Below are positions 16,715 to 25,306 of a stretch of 38,497 bases of DNA, piece after piece. A model generated the notes under the pieces. That model searched no databases, was not told the DNA's origin, and was given only the letters and a program-made list of their open reading frames with translations. How positions within the stretch are numbered: position 1 is the first letter of the stretch; each line of letters starts with the position of its first letter. The position numbers were made by a program, and so were the translations under genes. Source of the stretch: Bacteroidales bacterium (lineage in GTDB: Bacteria > Bacteroidota > Bacteroidia > Bacteroidales > PXBB01); the NCBI GenBank assembly GCA_003565735.1, contig PXBB01000082.1, forward strand, positions 1 through 38,497. Reading direction: 5' to 3'.

Positions 16715-18967
16715 TTAAAGGATTACAATTTTGCTGTAAAAGGGCTTGTCTGGAAACTCAAAGACAATGACGTATAAACCTGATTTTAGATTATTCAGGG
16801 ATACCACACTATTGCCTAATGGCAAAATTTCACTAACAACTTCTTTTCCAATGATATCAATCACTCTTAATAGTGCTTGTTCTTTCAGTTCTATGTGAAT
16901 AAAATCGTTTGCAGGATTGGGATAAAAAAACACACTTTCATTGCCGGAATTTGTTTCGGTTAAGCCAACGAATGTAACCTGATAACATGAAGACGTGTCG
17001 GCACACAGGCTGTCACTGATAATAACAGCATAATTCCCGTCTTGTACAGCTCCAAATTGTTGCCCTGCCTCTCCCTGAATCGGTGCGAAATTATTGTCGC
17101 AATCAATCCATTGGTAGTTTACATTATCGGCAAGTGCTGTCAGTATATTGTGGGTGACATTTACTGTTGTAACTAACTCATGGACAGTTAAAAACAAATG
17201 GTGTACAGAATCGCAGTTGTTGATACTTTGGTGTGGGTCAGTGTAATGACCAGAGGCAGTGAGGTTTTGTCCGCCAAAAATATAAGAATCGCCATAGCAA
17301 ATGGTTTGGTATTCAAAGAAGTGATTGGATGGCATAACAAAAATCTGAGTTATGCTCGTGTCTGAACAGATGCTGTCATAAGCCACCAACATAATATCAT
17401 AAGTTCCTGCAAGTTGAAAATCAAATGAAACATCTGTGAGTGTATAGGTCAATACACCATTTATATACCATTCATAATGTGTGGCCGATGTGCTTTGATT
17501 CAGAAAATCTACAGAATCCCCCGCGCAAACCTGTGTGGCAGATGGTGTGAAATCGGCAACAATCCCACAGGGTACGCTTTGTGGGGGCTGGTATTTTGCA
17601 ATATAGCCGTCGCTGCCCCCTGCCGAAACAAGAGTGTCATTCCCAAAAACACAGGTGTGCCCTTGTGCCGTTCCGAAAAAACCAACAATAAACACCCCGC
17701 TTGAGCCGCAAGCCAGATTGTTTACACCGGTATTATTAACCCTGTCGCCACCGTCAATGGCATGAACGACATCACCGGAACCATTTATTTTGGCAATAAA
17801 ATTCCGATAATTGTTACTGCTGCCCCACAATTGAAAACTTCCCAAATTAAAGGCTGAACCCAGATAACCAGCCATATAAACATTGTCAACACTGTCTGTT
17901 ATAATAGCCGATATGCGTCCTAAATTACCCACGGGAAATATTTTTGTCCAATAGCTATTGCCATTGAAATCCAATTTTTGCAGAAAGAAATTATTGGAGG
18001 TCACAGTCGAAAAAGCAGTATCATTTAATACATGATTACCGAAAGAATGAAAACCCGCAATATAAATATCGCCTGATTTGTTAAGAGCCAAGCCATCCAC
18101 ATGGTGGTTACTAGTGCCATTATATCTTTTAGTCCATACATAATCACCGTTAGCATTGTGCTTGCACAAGAAGATTTCATAACCCAAAGGGTTAAAAAGG
18201 GTATCGGCACCACCAATGCTCAAAGTGGCGTTAAAAATTCCCGACAGATACACATTGGCGCTGTCATCAACAACGACTGCCCTAGCATAATCCTGAAACT
18301 GTGATTTCAGGGCTTTTGTCCACAAGAGGTTGCCTGTGTTGCTTTCGTAAACAGCCAGAAAAACATCTTCACCACCGGCATGAAACAACGTATCTGTTTC
18401 GATAATCATATTCAAGAAAGCATACGAACCGGTAACAGCCACAATGCCCGCATTCGCACTTAACGATACGGGATAGGCATTGGATGGCCCTGCTGTAAGT
18501 AGTTTGCCCCACACCAAATCCCCCTGTGGGTCAATTTTGAGTATGAATGTTTTATCGTTGCCTGTACCAGTGTAAGAAAATGAGTCGTAGCTCACGGTAT
18601 TGCTGCTGCGTGCATAACAGGCTACATAAACATAACCCAGTGAGTCAGTACAGATGTCCCGTACAAAATCGTTGTGATTGCCGCCAAACTTGCGTGCCCA
18701 CAAAAAGGTGCCACTACTGTCGTACTTGGCTATAAAGCCGTCTGTGTAGTTGGTAGGTGCCACCAAAAAGTCTGTAGGGGTAAAATATATGGTGTCCCTG
18801 AATCCCCCACCGACATATATGTTTTCATTGCCATCAGTCTCTACACAGTAAACACCATCGCTATTTGGTCCGTTAAGGGATTTTGCCCATGCCCAGTGCT
18901 GGCAGTAAATCATTTGGCTCCATGCAGTAAAAAGCCACATGGCGGCAATCGCTAATAATATCTTCAT
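16715..18967 (-). CDS. Secreted beta-propeller/PKD protein with T9SS sorting domain
   Basis: Predicted T9SS-exported surface protein, 750 residues. A signal peptide ends near residue 23 (MIYCQ). Residues about 25-470 contain repeated propeller-like units of about 50-55 residues with motifs such as DGFIAKYDSSGTFLWARKFG, NVYLSG and DIYIAG. This is the SBBP-type repeat pattern. A PKD-like domain follows at about 480-555 (ADFTPSATQVCAGDSVDFLN, then TYDIMLVAYDSICSD). A Cys-containing linker precedes a C-terminal type-A sorting domain of about 70 residues (FFYPNPANDFIHIEL to GLYVIVFEF). It starts 19 bases after the metG stop on the same strand, so it may be read from the metG transcript. Its ligand or role is unknown. 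Confidence 0.88.
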   Translation of the reverse strand: MKILLAIAAMWLFTAWSQMIYCQHWAWAKSLNGPNSDGVYCVETDGNENIYVGGGFRDTIYFTPTDFLVAPTNYTDGFIAKYDSSGTFLWARKFGGNHNDFVRDICTDSLGYVYVACYARSSNTVSYDSFSYTGTGNDKTFILKIDPQGDLVWGKLLTAGPSNAYPVSLSANAGIVAVTGSYAFLNMIIETDTLFHAGGEDVFLAVYESNTGNLLWTKALKSQFQDYARAVVVDDSANVYLSGIFNATLSIGGADTLFNPLGYEIFLCKHNANGDYVWTKRYNGTSNHHVDGLALNKSGDIYIAGFHSFGNHVLNDTAFSTVTSNNFFLQKLDFNGNSYWTKIFPVGNLGRISAIITDSVDNVYMAGYLGSAFNLGSFQLWGSSNNYRNFIAKINGSGDVVHAIDGGDRVNNTGVNNLACGSSGVFIVGFFGTAQGHTCVFGNDTLVSAGGSDGYIAKYQPPQSVPCGIVADFTPSATQVCAGDSVDFLNQSTSATHYEWYINGVLTYTLTDVSFDFQLAGTYDIMLVAYDSICSDTSITQIFVMPSNHFFEYQTICYGDSYIFGGQNLTASGHYTDPHQSINNCDSVHHLFLTVHELVTTVNVTHNILTALADNVNYQWIDCDNNFAPIQGEAGQQFGAVQDGNYAVIISDSLCADTSSCYQVTFVGLTETNSGNESVFFYPNPANDFIHIELKEQALLRVIDIIGKEVVSEILPLGNSVVSLNNLKSGLYVIVFEFPDKPFYSKIVIL

Positions 18968-18986
18968 GATAATTAGGTTTCTAGTT

Positions 18987-21032
18987 TTATTTTATCGTCA
19001 TACCGTTACTAATCATATGAGCCGGTGATACAAACACCAGCTTGCCATCGACATCTTCGGCCATCAGTACCATACCGTGAGATTTGATACCTCTCAGTTC
19101 TTTGGGTGCCAAGTTGGCTACCAGACACACGCTCTTGCCCACGACTTCCTCGGGTTTGTAATGCTCAGCAATACCCGACACAACGGTACGCTTGCCTGTT
19201 CCTGTGTCGAGGGTGAGTTTGAGTAGCTTTTTGGTTTTGGGAACCTTTTCAGCTTCTATTATAGTAGCGGCACGTAAATCTACCTTTTGAAAATCATCAA
19301 AAGATATATCGGCTTTGACAGGTTCTACCACTCTGTTGTTTTGCTCATTAGCCGATTTGGCATCATGCAGCTTTGCCATTTGATGCTCTATGGCCGCATC
19401 TTCAATTTTTTCGAAGAGATGTTCAGGCTCACTGATTGTTTGCCCCGGGCTAAGCAAATCAGGTTTTCCTGCCTGTTGCCAATTCAAGTCGGGCAGGTTC
19501 AAAATTCTTTTCATTTTGGCCGCAGTAAAAGGGATAAAAGGCTCGGCCACTATGCTTAGATTAGCACATATTTGCAAGCTGATATTGATAATGGTTCTGA
19601 CCTTATCTGGCGCTGTCTTAAAAATCTTCCACGGCTCAGATTCTGTGAGGTATTTGTTGCCCATTCTGGCCAGATTCATCATTTCCGACAAAGCTTCACG
19701 GAATTTGTAATTGGCAATATGAAGTGAAATCTTATCAGGGTAATCCTCCAGCGCTTTAAGAGTTTCTTTGTCAAGCTGGCACAGATCACCCGGGGCGGGG
19801 ACTTTACCCTCATAGTATTTGTTTGTCAGTACAATAGTTCTGTTGACAAAATTACCGAAAATAGCAAGCAACTCACTGTTGTTTTTTGTCTGGAAGTCTT
19901 TCCACGTAAAATCATTGTCCTTGGTCTCAGGGCAGTTGGCAGTAAGAACATAACGAAGTACGTCTTGTTTGTCAGGAAAATCTTTGAGGTATTCGTGAAG
20001 CCAAACAGCCCAGTTGCGTGAAGTGGAGATTTTATCATTCTCAAGGTTGAGAAATTCATTGGCCGGCACATTTTCAGGTAAAATATAAGAGCCTTCAGCA
20101 TGCAATATAGAAGGAAAGATAATGCAGTGAAAAACGATGTTGTCTTTGCCAATAAAATGCACCAGCTTAGTATTTTTGTCTTTCCAGTATGGTGTCCAGT
20201 CTTTTTTATTTTCCTGCGCCCAGTGTTTGGCTGCGGAAATATAACCAATAGGCGCATCGAACCAAACGTATAGTACTTTTTCGTCAGCCCCATCAAGAGG
20301 GACTTTGACACCCCAATCAAGGTCGCGGGTAACAGCACGCGGCTGTAGTCCTTGCGTAAGCCATGATTTGCATTGCCCATAAACATTAGGTTTCCATTCT
20401 TTATGTGTTTCGAGTATCCATTTTTTAAGCCATGGTTCATATTTATCCAAAGGTAAAAACCAGTGTTTGGTTTCTTTTAGAATGGGTGTGTTGCCACTTA
20501 ATACTGATTGGGGATTAATTAGGTCAGTAGCATTGAGAGAGGTGCCGCAATTTTCGCACTGATCGCCATATGCTTTTTCGTAGCTGCAATGTGGACAAGT
20601 ACCTGTGATATAACGGTCGGCTAAAAACTGAGAAGCTTCCTCATCGTAATACTGATGGGTTGTTTTTTCGATAAACTCCCCCTTGTCGTGTAATGTTTTA
20701 AAAATTTCTGATGCCGTACGGTGATGCAACTCCATTGACGTACGAGAATATATATCAAATGTGATTCCAAAATCTTGAAAAGATTTTTTTATGATAGCGT
20801 GGTATTTGTTTACAATGTCTTGAGGTGTCACATTTTCTTTGCGTGCTTTTATGGTTATGGGTACACCATGCTCGTCCGACCCCCCGATAAATAAAACATC
20901 TTTATCCTTAAGACGGAGATAACGTACATAAATATCTGCCGGGACATACACGCCGGCTAAATGTCCTATGTGTATGGGGCCGTTAGCATATGGCAGCGCT
21001 GTTGTTACTGTGTAGCGTTCGAAATTTTTCAT
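18987..21032 (-). CDS. metG: Methionyl-tRNA synthetase
   Basis: Charges tRNA-Met with methionine; 681 residues with the C-terminal tRNA-binding domain. Seen are the class-I HIGH motif at 21-24 ([10 protein letters not shown]), a zinc knuckle ([20 protein letters not shown]) near residue 145, [15 protein letters not shown], and the KMSKS equivalent written as KISTS. The last 110 residues are the EMAP/Trbp111 fold ([20 protein letters not shown], then VVSGIAEHY). The ATG at 21032 is preferred: [19 protein letters not shown] is the usual family start, and a longer reading from 21080 would run over a -7-like TATCTTTG at 21075-21068. A T9SS cargo gene follows after 19 bases. A decayed second metG end lies beyond that gene. 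Confidence 0.96.
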   Translation of the reverse strand: MKNFERYTVTTALPYANGPIHIGHLAGVYVPADIYVRYLRLKDKDVLFIGGSDEHGVPITIKARKENVTPQDIVNKYHAIIKKSFQDFGITFDIYSRTSMELHHRTASEIFKTLHDKGEFIEKTTHQYYDEEASQFLADRYITGTCPHCSYEKAYGDQCENCGTSLNATDLINPQSVLSGNTPILKETKHWFLPLDKYEPWLKKWILETHKEWKPNVYGQCKSWLTQGLQPRAVTRDLDWGVKVPLDGADEKVLYVWFDAPIGYISAAKHWAQENKKDWTPYWKDKNTKLVHFIGKDNIVFHCIIFPSILHAEGSYILPENVPANEFLNLENDKISTSRNWAVWLHEYLKDFPDKQDVLRYVLTANCPETKDNDFTWKDFQTKNNSELLAIFGNFVNRTIVLTNKYYEGKVPAPGDLCQLDKETLKALEDYPDKISLHIANYKFREALSEMMNLARMGNKYLTESEPWKIFKTAPDKVRTIINISLQICANLSIVAEPFIPFTAAKMKRILNLPDLNWQQAGKPDLLSPGQTISEPEHLFEKIEDAAIEHQMAKLHDAKSANEQNNRVVEPVKADISFDDFQKVDLRAATIIEAEKVPKTKKLLKLTLDTGTGKRTVVSGIAEHYKPEEVVGKSVCLVANLAPKELRGIKSHGMVLMAEDVDGKLVFVSPAHMISNGMTIK

Positions 21033-21067
21033 AATAGTGCTTTTACAACTTTGGTTAAAAGTTGGGG

Positions 21068-21075
21068 CAAAGATA
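21068..21075 (-). promoter_or_regulatory. Possible -7 element of metG
   Basis: TATCTTTG on the minus strand matches TAnnTTTG and would start transcription about 30 bases before the metG ATG at 21032. No TTG lies at the expected distance, so only half of the promoter pattern is present. Confidence 0.35.
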
Positions 21076-21332
21076 CACAAAAAAGTCTGTTCTAATTACA
21101 CTTTACAAAACACTACTCAAGCGCTTGTTCGTAATATTATCCCTTTTTTGCAGACGGTGTACAGTCCAGACATTTGGCAGTAAATTATCTGAGGATTTAG
21201 GAATAATGATACCATCTGTCCTTTGAGATTATATTACAGGAACTTTTCAGGCGGCTTACAATAAATGAAATAGTTCAAATAACCATCTGGTATGCCAGAG
21301 GCTTGAAAGAATTGGCTAACCGGTTGTTTATC

Positions 21333-22892
21333 TCAATAAACAATAAAACTTCTCTGTCCACTAAAAGAATTAGCAGTCAGACGAATAATGTAAGTGCCTG
21401 AGGGCAAAAAACTGATGTCAATTTCTTTTTTATTTCTGTCTTTTATAACTACTTGTCCGTGTGCATTAATAATTTCAATTTCTATTTCGTTTTCAGTAGT
21501 TTGAATGTAAATTCTGTCTTTTGCGGGATTTGGATAAATTGTCAGCTGTTCAGCAGTTTTCTCATCAATACCTATTGTAGAGGTTGAAATAAAGTTCGAT
21601 TTTACCAAATTATTGACACCTTTGGCTCCATCACAAGCAGGCGCTTCAAAACCAACAAAAAAGCGTGCATAAGAAGTAGTAGGATTAGTGTAATTATAAT
21701 AATTTTGATTACCCGGGACAGAGCCGATAGAGTCAACAGTATTATTTGCTGTAACGCCAAAGAGTGTGTAAGTGGGCACAAGCAACCCAATATAGTGACT
21801 CCAGCTAAAGCCATAAGTATCTGTTCCTTCATCGTAAGTTGCCAATAATGTAATCGTTGTGTGAGCTGTTGAATAGGGATGTGGTGTTTCGTTACCACAG
21901 GTATCAATAGCTGAGATTTTATAACTGTAAGACTGGTTTTGCGGATTAGAGTTCATGTCAATAAACATGGAATGGTTTTGTGCCATGGTTCCAATGGGTA
22001 TCCAAACATTTTGAGAAGTTTCTTTGTATATTTTTATTGAGTCAATAAAACTACTCAAGTTTGTATTCCAGTGAATTGCATTTTTCATTGTTGTGGTATC
22101 ATAATCCACATAGCATATTGGCTCTATGACCGGTTGCGGGATTATAATGTGAGAAGTATCTCTTAGTTGGCAACCATTGTGGGTCTTTCGTACCCAGTAT
22201 GTTCCTGTGGTATTAACAAAAATACTTTGGGTGATTTCTCCTGTTGACCAAAGGTAGTTTGAGGCACCGGCCCCAGCGTCAAGAGTAACACTGCAATATG
22301 TACTGTCTCCACCTAAATCAAGTGGTGTCCCCGGCCATGTTATAGTTATAGAATCAACTACTGTTTCGCAAGTATTGCTGACTGTTACCCATATTTGTGT
22401 GGGGAATGTATGAATATTATTTGTGGCAATAGAATATGTGTTATCGCCGGTGGACCATTGATAAGTGTTTCCCGGCTTATCAATGGGTTGCGCAAGTAAT
22501 GAATCACACCAATCAATTGAGGTATCTGTAAAGGGTTTAAAAAGGAGTTCATCAAAAAACAGATACCATGCAGAAGTTGGGAAAGGATGCCCTGTTGGCC
22601 GAAAAAACCAAGCGCCATCATAGGTTGAGCTCATTGGGATGAGGTATTCTGTAACATTATTTGCTGAAGTATCTCCTGTCGTTAAGTTTTCAAATTGACC
22701 TGACATAGAAGATTTAAATAAAAGATTTTTTCCAGGAGGCATAGCACAATATTGAACTGTATCTGCCTCTATTGAAGGGCCTACTATTGGTGTCAGCCCA
22801 TCGACCCATAGCGTATCAGTTTGCTGGGCATAGTTTTTTTGCAATGAAAAAACCAGCAAAAAAAGAATTAAAATAAAATAATTTTTTTTCAT
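21333..22892 (-). CDS. Secreted protein with T9SS sorting domain
   Basis: Predicted T9SS cargo of 519 residues, function unknown. A signal peptide ends near residue 22 (KNYAQQ). Beta-rich modules include two related stretches, GNTYQWSTGDNTYSIATNN near 140-160 and ASNYLWSTGEITQSIFVNTT near 210-230. These resemble the Ig-like units common in gliding-bacteria surface proteins. A fibronectin-III-like region follows at about 255-345 (SYKISAIDTCGNETPHPYS). The C-terminal 75 residues are a type-A sorting domain (LTIYPNPAKDRIYIQTTE to SGTYIIRLTANSFSG). It sits alone on the minus strand upstream of metG with its own short intergenic spaces. Surface anchoring after cleavage of the sorting domain is expected from the family. 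Confidence 0.85.
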   Translation of the reverse strand: MKKNYFILILFLLVFSLQKNYAQQTDTLWVDGLTPIVGPSIEADTVQYCAMPPGKNLLFKSSMSGQFENLTTGDTSANNVTEYLIPMSSTYDGAWFFRPTGHPFPTSAWYLFFDELLFKPFTDTSIDWCDSLLAQPIDKPGNTYQWSTGDNTYSIATNNIHTFPTQIWVTVSNTCETVVDSITITWPGTPLDLGGDSTYCSVTLDAGAGASNYLWSTGEITQSIFVNTTGTYWVRKTHNGCQLRDTSHIIIPQPVIEPICYVDYDTTTMKNAIHWNTNLSSFIDSIKIYKETSQNVWIPIGTMAQNHSMFIDMNSNPQNQSYSYKISAIDTCGNETPHPYSTAHTTITLLATYDEGTDTYGFSWSHYIGLLVPTYTLFGVTANNTVDSIGSVPGNQNYYNYTNPTTSYARFFVGFEAPACDGAKGVNNLVKSNFISTSTIGIDEKTAEQLTIYPNPAKDRIYIQTTENEIEIEIINAHGQVVIKDRNKKEIDISFLPSGTYIIRLTANSFSGQRSFIVY

Positions 22893-23190
22893 TTTTAGTT
22901 TTTGTTACTGCCTGCTAAATCTTACAGGCTTGATTAATGTTTCTCTCTGTCATGTTTAAGATGGATAAGAAATGCAATGAATGCTTCAAAGTATTTCTCC
23001 TGTACAAAAGTATTAAAATAATTTTGTAATTTTGAATGAGTCAATTTTTAAGTCAATACTATTACTAAAAAGCAAACAAAAGAATGTATATATATGATAT
23101 TCAAACTAATAAATCTAATAGGCTGAAAGCTTTTTTGTTTTCGAGTGCTTTTGCTTCAGGCTATCCGCTGCTACTGACTTGAAAAACAAA

Positions 23191-23224
23191 TTATTACAAA
23201 CTTCGTTGCTCTCGTTTGTAATAA
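23191..23224. repeat. Inverted repeat, REP-like hairpin
   Basis: Perfect 11-base arms TTATTACAAAC (23191-23201) and GTTTGTAATAA (23214-23224) flank a 12-base loop. The size and 12-base loop resemble the hairpin at 38370-38399, though the arm sequences differ. It could be a dispersed palindromic element. Confidence 0.6.
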
Positions 23225-23334
23225 ATGTTTAATTCGTTGGTATTCTCCAACGCCGAAGGCCATTCAGCAGTATAAGTTGCGAAAGCCTTGAAATAGCTTT
23301 CTATGTCAGCTGCTTTCTTAGCCTCACATTTGAC
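23194..23334 (-). pseudogene. Start-less 46-codon open frame, possible gene relic
   Basis: The minus frame between the stop at 23337-23335 and the TAA at 23196-23194 reads 46 sense codons. Composition is protein-like (AADIESYFKAFATYTAEW followed by PSALENTNELNIYYK). No ATG, GTG or TTG start is placed to use it in full. I do not recognise the family. The last codons overlap the 23191-23224 hairpin. It may be the tail of a lost gene, or chance. Confidence 0.3.
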
Positions 23335-23376
23335 CTAAATTAAAAGCATGAATTATTCAGGAATAAACATATAATT

Positions 23377-24528
23377 ATGGAAAATTTTAAAGTTTATAAT
23401 CCAACAAAGTTACATTTTGGTAAAGACGTTGTTTCAAAGTCAGGTAAAATACTTAGTTCATTCGGCCATAGGGTTCTGTTGATATACGGTCGGGGTTCTG
23501 TTAAAAAAAATGGGATTTACCAAACTGTTATATCAGAACTGAAAAGTTCAGGTTGTGAGATATTTGAGTATGGCGGCATAAAATCAAACCCTGTTTTTGA
23601 AGATGTAGATGCTGCCGCTGCTTTGGCACGCGAATCAAAAGTAGATGTTATTATTGCTTTGGGCGGAGGCAGTGTTATTGATACTGCTAAAATGGTAGCT
23701 CTTACAGCATGCGTTACACATTCATCCTGGGATTTTTTCACACATAAAAAGGAGGTTAAAAAAGCACTACCACTGATGTGCATACTTACACTTGCTGCCA
23801 CGGGAACGGAAATGAATCCATACGCAGTTATTCAAAACGATGTCACGCATGAAAAGCGGAGCTATGGGCACCCGTTAATATTTCCAAAACACTCTTTTTT
23901 AGATCCTGCTTTTACCTTAAGTGTGCCTTATGATTATACAGCTTACGGTATTTGTGATGTCATAGCACATGCCCTTGAAGCTTATTTTGGGAAAGGGAGG
24001 GCAGATCTGACAGATAACATTATTATTGAAATTGTGAAAGAAACCATGCATAAAGGCAAGCTGTTGCTCAGTAATTTGCAGAATTACGACCTGCGTGCCG
24101 ATATTATGCTTGCTGCGACATTGGCTTTGAATGGGACAACAACTTATGGAAAATCTTATGGCGATTGGGGTGTACATAGTATTGGGCATGTTCTTTCTTC
24201 CTTGTATGACATCCCTCATGGTGCTTCTCTCAGCATAGCATATCCGGCATGGTTGCGCTTGCATAAAGAAAAACTAAGCGATAAAATTCTTTTCCTCGGA
24301 GAAAAGCTGATGAATGCTGCTAATGTAGAAGAAACAATCGAAAAACTTGAACAATTTTTCCGAACTATCAAGTGCCCTGTAAGCTTAAATGAAATACCTC
24401 AAAAAACCCGAAAAAGTGAAGTCTTACAACAACTGCAAAGGCAAAAAGTGAATGGGTATTATCATAAAATTACCGATAATGATTACGTCACCTTAGCAGA
24501 TTTGATGTATGCAGGGCATATAAACTAA
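23377..24528 (+). CDS. Iron-containing alcohol dehydrogenase (YqhD/BdhA-like)
   Basis: Group-III metal-dependent alcohol/aldehyde dehydrogenase, 383 residues, probably reducing short-chain or toxic aldehydes with NAD(P)H in the cytoplasm. It has the nucleotide-binding GGGSVID at about 96-102, LAATGTEMN near 139-147, and the four expected metal ligands D194, H198, H267 and H281 (CDVIAHALE, VHSIGHVLSSLYDIPHG). These occupy the same positions as in E. coli YqhD. The length is normal. The glycosyltransferase gene follows after 44 bases on the same strand but may have its own promoter. Substrate and cofactor preference cannot be fixed from sequence alone. Confidence 0.92.
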   Translation: MENFKVYNPTKLHFGKDVVSKSGKILSSFGHRVLLIYGRGSVKKNGIYQTVISELKSSGCEIFEYGGIKSNPVFEDVDAAAALARESKVDVIIALGGGSVIDTAKMVALTACVTHSSWDFFTHKKEVKKALPLMCILTLAATGTEMNPYAVIQNDVTHEKRSYGHPLIFPKHSFLDPAFTLSVPYDYTAYGICDVIAHALEAYFGKGRADLTDNIIIEIVKETMHKGKLLLSNLQNYDLRADIMLAATLALNGTTTYGKSYGDWGVHSIGHVLSSLYDIPHGASLSIAYPAWLRLHKEKLSDKILFLGEKLMNAANVEETIEKLEQFFRTIKCPVSLNEIPQKTRKSEVLQQLQRQKVNGYYHKITDNDYVTLADLMYAGHIN

Positions 24529-24538
24529 AAAAATAAAT

Positions 24539-24546
24539 TATTTTTG
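24539..24546 (+). promoter_or_regulatory. Possible -7 element before the glycosyltransferase gene
   Basis: TATTTTTG followed by CC matches TAnnTTTG and is identical to the hldD -7 element and its flank. It lies 27 bases before the GTG start. No TTG is found at the usual distance, so the gene may instead be read through from the dehydrogenase gene. Confidence 0.35.
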
Positions 24547-24572
24547 CCAAAAATTAAAATACATACTGGCCT

Positions 24573-25286
24573 GTGAAACTATCGGTAATTGTTCCGGCAT
24601 ATAATGAAGAAAAAACCATTTACGGTATCCTTGAGCGCTTATTTAAGGTAAGTCTTATCGGGGGAGTAGAGAAAGAAGTTGTTGTTGTTAATGATTGTTC
24701 TACCGATCATACGGAAGCACAATTACAAACATTCATTGATGAAAAACGTTCCGGCATGCATATAATACATGCCAGCCACAGTGCCAATAAGGGCAAGGGT
24801 GCGGCCATCAGGACAGGGATTGAAAAAGCAACCGGCGACTTTATCATAGTTCAGGATGCTGACTTAGAGTATGACCCTAATGAGATTAATATTCTTTTGA
24901 AACCTGTTTTGGATGAGGTCGCCGATGTTGTTTACGGATCCCGTTTTATGGGGGGAAGACCACATCGAATATTGTTTTTTTGGCATTCCATTGGTAACAA
25001 ATTCTTAACTTTTGTATCAAACGCATTTACGAATCTTAATCTTACAGACATGGAAACATGTTATAAGTTGTTTCGTGCTGATATTCTCAAAAGCATCAAG
25101 CTTAAAGAAAACCGCTTTGGGTTTGAACCGGAGGTGACGGCAAAGATAGCGCGTGTTAAAAATATTCGTATCTACGAGGTTGGCATTTCGTATTATGGGC
25201 GTACTTATGAAGAAGGCAAAAAGATAAACTGGAAAGATGGTTTTCGTGCGCTGTGGTGTATTTTCAAATACAATATATTCAGGTAG
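24573..25286 (+). CDS. Family-2 glycosyltransferase, lipid-phosphate sugar transferase type
   Basis: Cytoplasmic GT2 enzyme of 237 residues similar to dolichol-phosphate mannose/glucose synthases. It starts with GTG: the first codons KLSVIVPAYNEEKTIYG form the family's opening strand, so a start further in would cut the fold. Motifs are VVNDCSTDHT near 38-47, HSANKGKGAAIRTGI near 69-83, QDADLEYDP with the metal-binding DAD at 95-97, YGSRFMGGRP, and a late GISYYGRTYEEGKKINWKDG block. The last is typical of the bacterial subgroup without membrane helices. It likely loads a sugar onto a lipid carrier for surface glycan or protein glycosylation. It is a different subgroup from the Dpm1-like gene at 2599-3348. 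It ends 20 bases from a convergent gene. Confidence 0.87.
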   Translation: MKLSVIVPAYNEEKTIYGILERLFKVSLIGGVEKEVVVVNDCSTDHTEAQLQTFIDEKRSGMHIIHASHSANKGKGAAIRTGIEKATGDFIIVQDADLEYDPNEINILLKPVLDEVADVVYGSRFMGGRPHRILFFWHSIGNKFLTFVSNAFTNLNLTDMETCYKLFRADILKSIKLKENRFGFEPEVTAKIARVKNIRIYEVGISYYGRTYEEGKKINWKDGFRALWCIFKYNIFR

Positions 25287-25306
25287 TTAATGACACGATA
25301 AATAAC

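Larger units (their letters stand above)
22893..23376. other. 484-base gap with hairpin repeat and a decayed open frame
   Basis: This gap separates two divergent genes. Two adjacent TAATTTTG elements at 23019-23026 and 23027-23034 (+) could serve the dehydrogenase gene, and TACTTTTG at 23012-23005 (-) the cargo gene, but none has a well-placed TTG. An inverted repeat lies at 23191-23224 and a start-less open frame at 23194-23334 (minus). A smaller CGTTGG/CCAACG hairpin sits near 23240-23255. Confidence 0.5.

Noticed and set aside
18987-21032. MetRS KISTS motif as a defect
   Set aside because: I recall the same form in MetRS of other Bacteroidota; the rest of the enzyme is intact.
20741-21080. 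Longer metG start at 21080
   Set aside because: The extra 16 residues are not family-like and would cover the -7-like element at 21068-21075.
21240-21332. Small CTGG/CCAG hairpin near 21287-21298 as a terminator
   Set aside because: The stem is only about five pairs and lacks a T-run on the relevant strand.
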